Assembly: GCF_023343835.1 (NCBI RefSeq)
Contig: NC_064435.1
Coordinates: 85,567,788-85,631,787, forward strand
Length of the DNA: 64,000 nt
Direction: 5' to 3'
Source: Lagopus muta
Taxonomy: Eukaryota; Chordata; Aves; Galliformes; Phasianidae
This document shows positions 24,028 through 47,660 of this stretch, in pieces (the first letter of the stretch is position 1; every line of letters starts with the position of its first letter). A program made the position numbers and the translations under genes. The notes below the pieces were generated by a model that ran no database searches, was not told the origin of the DNA, and saw only the letters and a list, made by a program, of their open reading frames with translations.

Positions 24028-27000
24028 AAAGAGAAAACGTGAAGCCAGTAGGAAGCAAATCTGTGTGACACATGGTTTGGAGTTTTGTGTCCCTGCAATG
24101 TTCTTATCTGACACTCCGCCATAGCATGTGGGGAAATAGGCTTCAAACACACTGAAACACCACAGGAACATGATGGTTTCCACTCTGTGTTCCTTGAGGG
24201 TCTTCAGTTTACCTAGGCTGCTGTTCACTGCTAGGATTGAAGTGGTAATTAGAAGTTTAAAATATGGATGTTATAGTTATCCTTGTGTCTACAGAAGTGA
24301 GAAAAACACCTCAGGCCAAGGTGGCTTCCCCAGAGATGTTCTTGCTCAGTTGTCTAGAAGATGTTGCAGTTGGCAGTTCCTATATTTAATTGCAGCTTGA
24401 ACATCATGCTAATGGAATACTGTTCTTCTCTTGCCCTCAGACATGTAGGTGTCAAGCTCCTTCTGCTGCTCCTTTTGAAGTTCCCTGTGGAGATGCTCAG
24501 GAGCTGGCTTTTCTGGGCACTGCTGGTGCTACATAGGAAGATTCCCAGGATGCTCTCAATGGTTTACTCAGTCCCAGATGCACCAAACTGCATGTGAGCC
24601 CTCAGCCCGCCAGGAAGGGCATCATCCAAGGAGCACGGCAGGAGGATGATTCCCTGCCCTTTCTGTTTTTCTCTTCTTTCAAAGCCATCTGCTTCTCCGA
24701 CCTATTTCAGAACATGGAAATTCACAAGTGAGGTGAAATGTCCCATCGGCCGGTAGCCTGTGAAATAGAATCACTGTGCTAATTTGGAATGCCAAGCGGT
24801 CAGCACAGGCCAAGAGGGCTTTCTCAGCACACGTTAGCACAGCTTTAACAGATATTGAAAACAGCCACGCTGAGATTTGGCAATGGCACTGGGAAATGAC
24901 AGGTAGCTTTTGGGAGGGTCAGAGAACAAGGCAACAAAACGCCTGATAAATGTTTCTGCTTCCCAGAATGTTGCACAGATGCATCCTTGATAGAAACAGC
25001 TGAGGGCAAAACCAAGTGATACAGACAGAGTATGGCACCCAGGCTGCTCGCCCAGCAGTGCTCAGATAAATGCGAGGCTGTTTGAACGCATGCGGCCTGT
25101 TGCAAGGTCCTGCTACCTTGCCTGACCCCTGCCAAGTTATGCACTCATTCAGCACTACAGCCTGTCACAGCGGGGGCTGGTGGCACTAGGCCTGCTGCGT
25201 CAATCCCTGTAGGATTTATGGCTGTGCAATGCACAGCACTTCAAGGCGTGCAGTGTGCTGCTTTGACAGTATCAGTGACAGAGGCGAGGCTGTGAAGCTC
25301 TCTCAAAATCACAGAAATATCCTCCTCATGAGATTATTTTTCCATTGCTTCACAGCAGGATAGTAGAGTGAGATTTACTGCTATATTTTAATGGAAATCA
25401 TTTTGTTGTTTCCTGTAAGGCAGCACATCCGTCACCTCACATGGCTGATACTTTTTTCTTTCCAGGAGCACCTTGGGGATTCAGCCAATGCTAGAAAAAG
25501 AGTTTTGGTGGTGCTGCCCGACCAAAGAACTGGGAATGGCAGCTTTGACCATCAGCACTGGAAGTAGAGTAGGAAGAAAAATAACCTCAACCTAATGAAA
25601 TGCATGTACCTGCATGCTTGGATACATAGGTGTAAGTAAATGCACGTGTTTCTCTAAATTTGGTGGTGCAGGAAGGATTTGCAGTGATCATTTTTAAGAT
25701 GACAAAATGATATATATTTTTTCTCAGTGTCATTCTTAGAATGCTTTGGTTGAGGTTTACAAAAATACCCAACAATCACAATCAGGCAGGCAAGACGGTG
25801 AAACGGATTTTGAGTGATGCAAATTGGCACAGCTATTTTGAATAGCGTGTGATGTGAGACATAATAATTGTTCCTGCCTGCGTTAAAATTTCTCTGCTAT
25901 ACAATCCTAACATGAGCTGCAGCTCTCCTTTCATTTATGTAGTTCTCTATACTTGTTTACTACTTATGGCACAGTAGTACCAAACATCTTGCTGTCGTGT
26001 TGGGTCACGGGACAGACAAACAGCAAACAAATGAGAGAGCAGTAACAGACCAAAACCAGAAGTCAGTGTATGGATGTCTGATGTTGTACTGACTGGAAAT
26101 GATTCCAAAAGTCAACATATGCAAGTAGTTAAATGTGGATTCTATTTTCCCTTTGGTCCAGGGCTCTAACTTCTTAACAGCAAACACTCCCAAGCATACC
26201 ATCTGTTGCTGGAGAGTGAGCAGTTTAATGAGGATTAGATTCTTTCCATCTCACTTACTCCTTGACGCCTGCTGCATTTTCTAGGTCATTGTTGTCTCCA
26301 AGCAATACAAAATTTCCTTTGCAGCATCAGCAGTAACAGTCGTACATATATATATGTGTGTATATATATATATACACACATACAAGCACTTGTGTGCACG
26401 TGTACTCTATAGTTCCTTTGCTTTGCCTTTCACCAGTCCGTTTATTATTCTGCTCCCTTTGCTCAGCAGAAGAAGCCTGAGCGTTCAGGAGCAGCAGAGG
26501 CTGCCACACTCCATCCCTGCCAGCATTATGCTGTGTTTGTGCCAAGGTAAAGGCCAGCAAGAGCCATGTCCAGACATGGACAGAGCTGCATTAATCCATA
26601 TGTTTGAGGTGAAGGTCCTATTGTGCCTCTGCCACCATGAAATTGTGCCTCAGACATGCTCCTCTTACAGTCCAGCTGGTTTAGCAGTCTGGAAGAACTA
26701 GGAACCAGTTGGTTGTAACGGGATTGATGGCAATGTATGGCTTGGAGGGATAAGGATGGTATCTCATCCTAATTAATAATCACGTAGAGACTTGCACACT
26801 AAAATGAGATTTATGAATCACTTCTTTTAGCCCTGAGCAAGTCTGCAGAAAATGTTTCGTTTTTCAGAGGAACAAACACAAGACAACAAGCAAAGCTAAC
26901 CTACTCACCAGCACTTCTGTTTAGGCAGAAAGATCCACATTTTGGAGGAGAGCAGGGCATTTTCTAAAGAATGGAAGCACCAGAGCAGTAATTACCTGAT

Positions 27001-29109
27001 TCTTCAGTGTACCAACAAGAGGGAAGGAGTGAGTGTCAGGAAAAGACAGCCAGGGGGAAGAACACATCTCAGTACTTAGCAGAATAGAGAAGCATACCCA
27101 GACAGTGCTGCTGAGGTGGCAGTCCCAACACTGAGCTCACAAATCAGGGGTTTACCTGGTTTCCTTCCACTGCTCCTTACAGAGGAAATCCAAAGTCTGA
27201 ATGCTGGCCTCAGACTTGGTCCTGTCTCTGTGGCAACCTGTGGCACTTGGTGAGAGGATCTCTAAGTAAGAATACTACAATGAAGCTGTTGCATGGATAG
27301 GAACTAAAATTCCAGTCCAGCCTGGAGCCTCCTGCAGGCTAAGGCACAGCACAGAGAAATAAATGTTTAGAGGGATCAAACAATTAGCAACTCTCATTTG
27401 CTGGAAACTATATAGGAAACACCACATTTTCTTCAAGACTTTCCTGTCTGGGGTGGTTTAGCCACATGTACCTTTTTTCTGAAAGCCTCTGCAGATTCAA
27501 GAACATCCCTAGCAAAATCCCAGAATCACAGAGTTTGCTAGGTCCCCATTTAGCTTTTTTCTCAAAAGGACAGAGAATTATCCCTGCCTTGGGTCCATAC
27601 AGCTCCTGCAAATCCGGCCATCTTCTGCTTCTTTGATCATCAGCTCATCGTAGATCCCAGTGCCCGCACATTGGTATCCTGTGCTCTGCTCCCTGTTTGG
27701 GTTCAAGCATCAAGAGTGCAGGGTGAGAGTGAGCCAGAGGAGATGGGCAGGGCTATGGGGAGGAGGGGCAGCAAGAGGATTACAAGTGAACAAATTGGGG
27801 TCCACAGAGAGAAGATGATAGTGAAGGCAGAGAATCACACCACACTTCAGAAACCAGGCAGTGTGGGATGCAAGAGGCAGCAAAGCGTGCAGCAGCAGCC
27901 ACAGCTCAGGCCTGAGAAGCTTTACACTGGATGCTGTGTGGAAGCTGGAGGTGAAATTTCAATCTGGTGATCATCAGTCATCGCTGAATTAGCAGAAGAC
28001 TTTGACTGATAGCTTCCTGTTAAACCTTTTGCTATACTTCATGAAAACACCTTTTCCAGTGACTGCAAATTCATGCTTTGCAGAATGTATACCTGTCTGA
28101 ATGTCTGTTTTGAGAGTATAGCAAGCTTGAAGATGTCATTTTTATGACAATTTTCTTAAGCTGGACAAAGCTACAAACTAAAATATCCTTTCACCAACGT
28201 ACGTAGCTTTCTCCTTTTGAACACGTGCATTTTACTAAAACAGAACACAAACCCAAAGTAAATTTTCAGGTGCAAATAAACCTTTTTTGGCAGAAGTGTA
28301 TTTCAGTAGGGCTGCAGTGGAAGTAGAACAGGGAGTCTGCAATAGTGAGGAAAAACTCCCAGAGACTGACCATAAGCATTTGGGCACGAGTATCTCTTAG
28401 TAGGTGTCCAGGAAAGGTGCTTGTGTTTCAACAACACTGCTGTAACCCTTCCACAAATATGCTGGGTAAGAACAGACACCACTGCCCTGGGAAAAACGCA
28501 CATCAGTGAGATGGCAAAGGACTTGAATCCTCACCAGACAGTCCAGGGAGACAGCACTTGGCTGAGGATTAGCTATGGGGGTTCTGTCTGCACCACCAAT
28601 GCAGCATTCTCTGTGGCTGTGACTGATGCTAGGTCACAAAGTTTTGGCAGCCAGGGGTTGCTAATTTGGTGTTTGCATAGCTAAGTGTGGGAAAAGAAGC
28701 ATATGACATGGTTCCATTTATTATTAGAAACCACAGAAATGAATGTGATTGTTGGGGAGTTGTACTTTGTCTTCCTGCCACTTGTTTCATAGCCTTGCTG
28801 ATTCTGCTTTTCACAGTCACATGTTCCCCTCTAGCTCAGGGACAGGATTTTCAAGATGAGTTACAGCTATGCAGCTGATTTTACATTTGGTACTCTGTGC
28901 TCATGGTTTGGTATTACGCTTCTTTTTTTCCACTGCCACAGAGCTTCCTGCCACGTAGGAAAAACATCCGCAATAAAGGCCTTGTTTTCATGACACGAGG
29001 GTTGATTGTGAGGAAAACCCTTCAGATAGGAACATAGCATGAGGGCAAAGTGCCAGTGGTTGAACTCTTGGGAACATATCTCAGGCCTAAGATGTCTTTT
29101 GCACAACAG
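24028..29109. other. Intergenic DNA with one dinucleotide microsatellite
   Basis: About 5 kb with no recognisable exon or RNA gene. The only clear structure is the TA/TG repeat at 26343-26384 (separate entry). Confidence 0.55.
26343..26384 (+). repeat. Alternating TA/TG/CA microsatellite
   Basis: About 40 bp of alternating pyrimidine-purine sequence, made of TA runs interspersed with TG and CA steps. It is roughly symmetric (TA-TG-TA-CA), so each strand can fold on itself, and alternating sequence of this kind can adopt Z-form DNA. Confidence 0.85.
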
Positions 29110-29612
29110 TATGCCAGGGCCCCCAGCATAAGAAAGACATAGAACTGTGGGAGCAGGTGAAGAGGAGGGCCACAGAGGTCATCAGAGGGGTAGGGCATCT
29201 CTCCTACGAAGAAAGGCTGAGCTGGGCTGGTTTAGCTGGAGAAGGCTATGGAAAGACCTCACTGTGGCCTTCCAGTTCCAAAAGGGAGCTTATCAACAGG
29301 AGGGAGTGTGACATTTTTTGCATGACCTGATAATGAGAGGACAAGGAAGAATGGTTTTAAATTAAAAAAGGGGAAATTCATCCTACATGTTGGGAGGCGT
29401 TTTTTACTCAGGGGGTGGTTAGGCACTGGAACATGTTGCTGAGAGAGGCTGTGGGTGCCTCATTCCTGGAGGCATTCAAGGCCAGGTTGGATGGGGCCCT
29501 GGTCAGTCTGATCTGGTGGGTGGCAGACCTGCCCATGGCAGGGGGATGGAACTAAACGATCTTCACAGTTCTTTCCATCCCAAAACATTCTATGACTCTA
29601 TGATTCTCTGAA
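29110..29612 (+). mobile_element. CR1 LINE 3' fragment, about 500 bp
   Basis: Plus-orientation CR1. The text GAGGAGGGCCACAGAGGTCA, then CTACGAAGAAAGGCTGAGCT, then GTTCAAGGCCAGGTTGGATG equivalents follow the order of ORF2 C-terminus and 3' UTR. It ends in the tail ATTCTATGACTCTATGATTCT (29588-29608). Indels and stops make it non-coding. It is the last interspersed repeat recognised before the MYLIP gene. Confidence 0.9.
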
Positions 29613-32600
29613 TACATTTTTGTCTCTCTTTGTCCTAGCAAGAAATGTTCCCCACAGACCTTCCCTACTAGTCTCTAGTGTCTCCTCCAAGAAGACTGCA
29701 ATTATTCTTAAAAGCAAAAACGAAGCAATCTATTTTTATATATATTTTACTGGGGAAGATTGGGTTCTCATCTATCTCCTACCACAGCAGAGGGATATTT
29801 CATCCAGGGAACAGTGGAGCTGTGGTTATGCATTTCAGCCCCAGAAGAGGTTCAAATGCACATCTTCCTCAGGAAAGGAGAGCCCCAGCAACAAGGTGGC
29901 TAAGCACCACTTTAAGTGCACTAAATGTAATGTAAAGAAGCTGCTGCTGCCCTTATGAATAACACACGTGTTGTCAGTGTGCCCTGGCACTGAGCGTATC
30001 TCCCAGGCAGGCTGGTGCTCCCAGCTCACCCTGTGGCTGGGAGTCTCTTGAGAGGCTGAAGTGGAAGTCAGCATCAGAAACCACAGCAGAACTGAAGGAG
30101 TTTGTAAGAATTCCAGGTCAGGTTGGGGCACCGACAGAGTGTGTTAAGGTGAAACACTGAGTGTGTCAGTGCATCCTGAGGGCTTGTTTGCTGCTGGGTA
30201 TGTCTTCTCTGTTTGCCACATTGGAACTCCATCTTCTGAAGCAAGAAGTGGGTCAGCTTTGGTGTAACAGTCTGATTTTTGTGCCCGCTTTACTTCAATC
30301 ATTGTTACTGTTTGAATGAGAGTCCTCTATTGACTATCTATAGTTCTAAACAAGGAAAACAAATACTGTTTCTTCAGACGAGCTGCCAATGTCTTTATAA
30401 TTCCCACGGTTGTAGTGCTTTGATTGGATTTGGGTGCCAGATGCATGGATTCCTCTGACAAACAGCTTTCTGGCAGGAGTGGAAGATCTGGCTCCAGAAA
30501 GCCTGTTTGTGTAAAGCGTTGCCATGTTACTGTCTATCGTTACCTGCACTGATTTGCTTTGAAGAAGCGGAGAAGCTAGACACCAGTTAAATAAATAAAA
30601 ATAGAGATAGGAAATACCTTGCACACACCCACACAATCCTTTCCCTACCACTAAGTGACCCTGAAAGGGAAGCTTTAGACATTTTTGATCTGGCACCCCA
30701 GTAGTAAGGGAAAGGATTCAGTTCTACTGATTTTGTTCACACTCTGCCCACTGACGGAACCCAGTTGTCATTGCTGACAAAACAGACAAGTTTTCAGGAA
30801 CAAGGAAAGGTCAGCAAAGAGTGGGGACGCTCAACCGGGTGACTAATGAGATGGTGGAAGTGAAGGCAGAGGAAGCTACCAGCTTTCAGGGGCAGGTAGA
30901 TTCTCCTGTTTGACTTCTTGCCCTCCCCGAGGCTCCAAGCAACTGGCAAACATTCTCCATTTTGGTTGGCAAGAAATCAGCAAGTGACCTGATGTTAAGA
31001 TCTGGGAAAACTGGAATGGTTTGTTTGCTTGACCTTTATCTTTTGATAAGTCAGAACATGAGTGCTCTGACTGCTAGCTGCTGGCCAGCCCCAGAGACCC
31101 CCTGCATTCGGCAGCCACAGCTCCCCTGGCCTGACCCTGAGGGAGCAGCAGACCCTGTTTCCCTGCTCCAGACACCTCTCATCTCTATCCTTCCTTCAGG
31201 CAGGGCTCTGAAGGCCCTTTCTCAGCATTGCTCCTCTTCCTAGATCCGACCAACCTTCACAGATAACAAAAGGACACAGAAACCACGACTGCTTTTACCA
31301 CCCGCAGAGGAGACAGAAGGGCTCTGAGGGAAATTCAAGAAGGATCTTTGACCAGGCACTGCTGAAGCTAAGATTCGTCAAGCCATAACTTCACTGCTCT
31401 GCACAGCATTTGTTCTTTAAGGCCGTATACAGAAGATCTGAGCAGTAAATGTTTTCCATCTTTGATCAACGTGCCAGCGTGCTGCTGTGAAGTGAAACAG
31501 CGTAGGCTGGCAGATGAGAATTTTCCCCAGGGGCATTCTGTGGGGAACACAACAGAGCTGCCTTAACAAGGAAATAAATCTTAAAATATGTGAATGCTGT
31601 TGTGTAAATGCTTTTGTAGTGCTCGGGGAATAAACCAAAATAATTTAAAAATGCCAAAGCCTCTATTCTGTATTTCTTTGGTTTTTTAACATTTTTGCAA
31701 ATCTTGGAATTAGCAACTTCGTGCTAAAGAGCAGTGCTTTCTTGACAGTTGCAACATGAAGCATCTCAGCTTCTTGCCTTTGCAGTCCCTTGCAGGCCGA
31801 GCTTTCCCTCAAGCTGCAGGATGAAAGCCAGGCAGGAACCAGAGGAGGGCTGGATGCTCCCGGCTATCATAGCCCAGGTGTAGCTATAGCTAAATCCCCA
31901 ACTTCCTCATCAATATATAACATTTGTGTGTACCTATAGGTAAAACATCTCTCCTAGGATTCAGACTCCCAATTCACTTTTTGCGTGGCTGCTTTTGAAT
32001 GCAGCCCCGCTGCCAGATCCAAGCAACTCACCCAGCTGGTAGGGCCACCTCCAAAGGCAAGTTATTCCAGTGTGGTTACTTGTAGCAGAAACCTGCAGCT
32101 GCAGCCTTTAAAAATGACCTGGTGTGCGCACCATGAGATTGCAGAGGCTGCACAGTGACTGTAAAGGGGAAGAACTGAATTTCCTGAGGTAACATTTCCT
32201 TGCAAAGATGGGAAGCTGCCTTGGCTAGAAGTACCTGGCACACACAAAGGTAAGGTGCAAGAAGCACCAGAGGAAGCGCTGTGATCAGTCCTTCAGCTCC
32301 TAGAAGCATTAAGGACACAAGCTCCAGCTGTTCCCAGGAGCTATCGTGTTGCTTCTCTTTTTCCCCACTAACATCTATTACAATCTTTTTTTTAAATCTT
32401 TTTTACAATCTATTACAGAGCTTCTCAGGAGAATCAACAGGACTTTGGCAAAGGAGACCAGACGCTTTCTGAAGCAAGCTACACGGCACAGAGAGTTCAA
32501 GATTTCCTATTGTTTCCTTGTAATGCTTTTCACAGCTCTTGGCAGCTCACAGGGACTGGGCATGGTACTTCTTACATGAGTGTGTACTGGAACTGCAAAC

Positions 32601-33737
32601 ATTGAGCAACGCACACTGCAGCAGCTCCAGATGGTTAAGCAAAACTAATACAGCATGATTAACTAGCTTTTAAACAGTCGCAAAGAAAGCTATCTGAACA
32701 CAATAAAGCTACTCATATTTTCTTTGCCAATCTTACTAAAAGCTTCACTTAGTTTATAGGCAGGATTCAATGGGATGCAGCGTTCAGAACAGCTTACCTG
32801 GTACTCAATTCCCAACAATTAAATAGCATTTAGTTAAAAACACCGATTGCAGAGCACATCAAATGCATCCTACCTCCTGCTTGTGCTCCACACCTTCATT
32901 TGCCAATACAGACCTGGATTCCAAATAGCCTCAAATACAAACAGTACTTGACAGGCTCTTGCCTGAACCTGCACTCTGGCTCCCCCATTTGATCCTGTGC
33001 CTAGATTTGCAAGATGAGGCAGAAAATACCTACAGAGGAGTCACAGGCTCTGCTGGAATTTCACCTATATCATATAACCTGTCAAACCCTACCTGAATTA
33101 AAGTGCTATCTACCAGAATTATTTTTATTGGGATGTCTAATTACACAGCAGATCTAATTAGAAGTTCTTTGCCTACTTTAAGTTCGATTTTGTTGAATGC
33201 TTTTAATCAGGTACCCATATTAACATCAATTTAATTAATTTACAATCCATTCCTGCCAGCTGCCATAGGGTGATGGATTAGATGTTACTGTAATTGCATC
33301 AGCACTGAACAAAATCTTCAGGAAATGAGGATGCTTCAGTATCACTGTACACTGGAATGAGAGTAGGACAACCTTCTCTGAATATACTTGTATACCTATC
33401 CCTTCCTGTAAGTGGCATACAGGAAGAATGCAGGTCTTTTTTTTCCTAGAGCTTATCTTTGAAAGCAAATTCAGTAGCACCCACAGGAAAGTTCTCCACA
33501 AAGTTGATTTTGAAGGCTACTCTGCAGTTGGAAGTTCTCAGTTGTTGTAAAGCACACTGCCTGAGCAAAGGTGGCTATTCACACCACTTGCTTTGCTCCC
33601 TCTGCATTTCTACACACTTTATCTCCTCTGTCTTAGAACATCACCCACAAAATCCAGCTGACAAACATCAATAGTTACTACTATATTTTCAGTTCAGTAA
33701 TGCTGCAGAAGGACTTCAGAACAAAACAGCCCTATGA
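29613..33737. other. Intergenic DNA downstream of MYLIP
   Basis: There is no gene or CR1. The segment 33110-33245 carries three TAATTA motifs in AT-rich DNA and may be a conserved regulatory element (see findings). Confidence 0.5.
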
Positions 33738-33760
33738 CACAAAATAGATTTTTAAAGTCC

Positions 33761-33766
33761 TTTATT
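33761..33766 (-). terminator. MYLIP: MYLIP distal poly(A) signal
   Basis: The minus strand reads AATAAA here, followed 20-45 nt downstream by a TGTTTTGTTCTG-type U/GU-rich element. This is the usual arrangement of a vertebrate cleavage and polyadenylation site and gives a 3' UTR of about 1.28 kb. Confidence 0.65.
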
Positions 33767-34540
33767 AATCTGAATATAAAAAGACAGAAGTTGCCTACAA
33801 TATAGGACAAAAGCTCTCGCTTCATGAGGAAACAAAATTTTCTTTACAAAGTGAAAAAATAAATACCCTCTTAGAGTAAGGTTTATATGCTAATGTGTCA
33901 TAAAAAAGTAGAGTTTTAATATTTTGACAAAATGTCTGTGCAAAGAAACAGATGCATAAACACACATTACTGCTACATTAAGGCAATATGAAAAGTATAG
34001 TCAGAAAGATTCAGTAAAGTGACAGTGTATTTTTCTAGCTTTGAATAAGCCAGTATTGCACCCAAACACGGTCTCTAGTTCCCTCTGTATCCTGGAGAAT
34101 ATACTAGGAAACTGGAGTCTCAAATGCCCGAACAGGAGGGGGGAGGTGGAGAATAAAAACATTTTAGCAATTAATAACCTAGCCAATAAAGACATTAACC
34201 AAAGAAAGCATTTAAAATTATGCATGACCACAATGGTACATGATTGACACTTTGATATCAATCTCCAGCAATAAAGCCAACTTCAGGGCAGCTGACTGCA
34301 GCAGCTGCCATCACCCTCCAAGCTGGATGCTGATCTTCCCAGGTTCATACTGGGAATACTTTGCCTGAGAATCATGGATGGAGCCTCTCAACAGTGCTTT
34401 CCATAGGGCACCATTATGAACTACAAGACTCTCCTGATCTACCCTCAGCACTTTGAAATTAACCAACTTGTTCTGCCTTGAAAGCTACACATTGGGATTT
34501 TCTATTTAAGAAAACAGAACACAGCTGCCTGAGGAACCCT

Positions 34541-34546
34541 TTTATT
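34541..34546 (-). terminator. MYLIP: Possible proximal MYLIP poly(A) signal
   Basis: A second AATAAA on the minus strand, in an A-rich run, is followed by TGTGTTCTGTTTTC downstream. If used it would shorten the 3' UTR to about 0.5 kb. This rests on motifs only. Confidence 0.35.
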
Positions 34547-35021
34547 TTTTTTTTCCAGTGTTCTCCCCCCTTTAAAGCAACTGACTAAAAGCAGAAGCTA
34601 CAAGCCGTACTAAACAGATATTTGTAAAAGCTGGTTTTACTATTAAAATAAATGGAATGACTGAACTAAAAAAAAGAATTGGAAGAGTAAAAGAAAAGGC
34701 TGCATTGCTCTTGCTGGGTATAACAATGCATATACCACATTTCTCCAGGGCTCCCTAGCTTTTTGGCAACACTGCCATACTACAAACTTACACATGATTT
34801 TCCTTTTCAGTAACATAAATCAATTAACAGCTTTGCTCTCAAAAGCTGTCCCAAACCATCTTGGGCATGCTGAGCGAAGAATATTTATGTTTGAAAACGC
34901 AGTATTTTTGCTTTTAATCATGGATTGGTGCCAGAGTGATTGCTTTCTTCACCATCAGTGGTTGCAATTTGTATTAGTGCAGTTTAAAGAGGACACGATG
35001 GATTTAAAGCGTGTACGGAGA

Positions 35022-47272
<12,251 letters not shown>

Positions 47273-47405
47273 GGCTGGGGTCGGCCAGCGCCGCCACCGC
47301 GGGCGGACCGAGCGGCTGCTGCCGTCACCGGCGGGGAAGGGCGGCTGTGGCTGCGGGCTGCGCCTCGCCCCCCACGCCCGTTCTCCGCCACAACGCTCCG
47401 ACTGA
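47273..47405 (-). other. MYLIP: MYLIP 5' untranslated region (predicted)
   Basis: About 130 nt between the ATG and a start site set about 30 bp downstream of the TATA box. There is no AUG in the sense direction. The 5' end is inferred only. Confidence 0.5.
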
Positions 47406-47432
47406 CCACGCTCCGCTGCCGCCGCTCCCTCC

Positions 47433-47439
47433 TTATATA
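47433..47439 (-). promoter_or_regulatory. MYLIP: MYLIP TATA box
   Basis: The minus strand reads TATATAA in a GC-rich context (GGGTATATAAGGAGG), about 165 bp upstream of the ATG. Two inverted CCAAT boxes lie 35-87 bp further upstream, the normal NF-Y distance from a TATA box. Confidence 0.7.
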
Positions 47440-47660
47440 CCCTCTGCGTCCCCCCCTGCGCGGCACCTGCGGACCAATCGCGAGGCGTCGCTCGCCGCTG
47501 CGGGCCGCTCCGCCACCAATCAGCGCCGCTGTCCTGGGGAGAACGGCTGCGGCTGATTTGGGGGTGCGGGGCTGGGCTGTGGGGCGCCCCCTGCCGGCCT
47601 GGGGGTGTGGTGAGGAAGGACGGGATGTGGATGGGGAAAACGCGGGGCGGGCTTGGGAAA

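Larger units (their letters stand above)
33738..35021 (-). other. MYLIP: MYLIP 3' untranslated region (predicted)
   Basis: This is the stretch from just after the MYLIP stop codon (TGA at 35024-35022) to a predicted cleavage site about 25 nt beyond the AATAAA at 33766-33761. It is about 1.28 kb, AT-rich, and shows no competing coding frame or repeat. The cleavage point is inferred from signal spacing and a U/GU-rich stretch just downstream. Confidence 0.65.
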
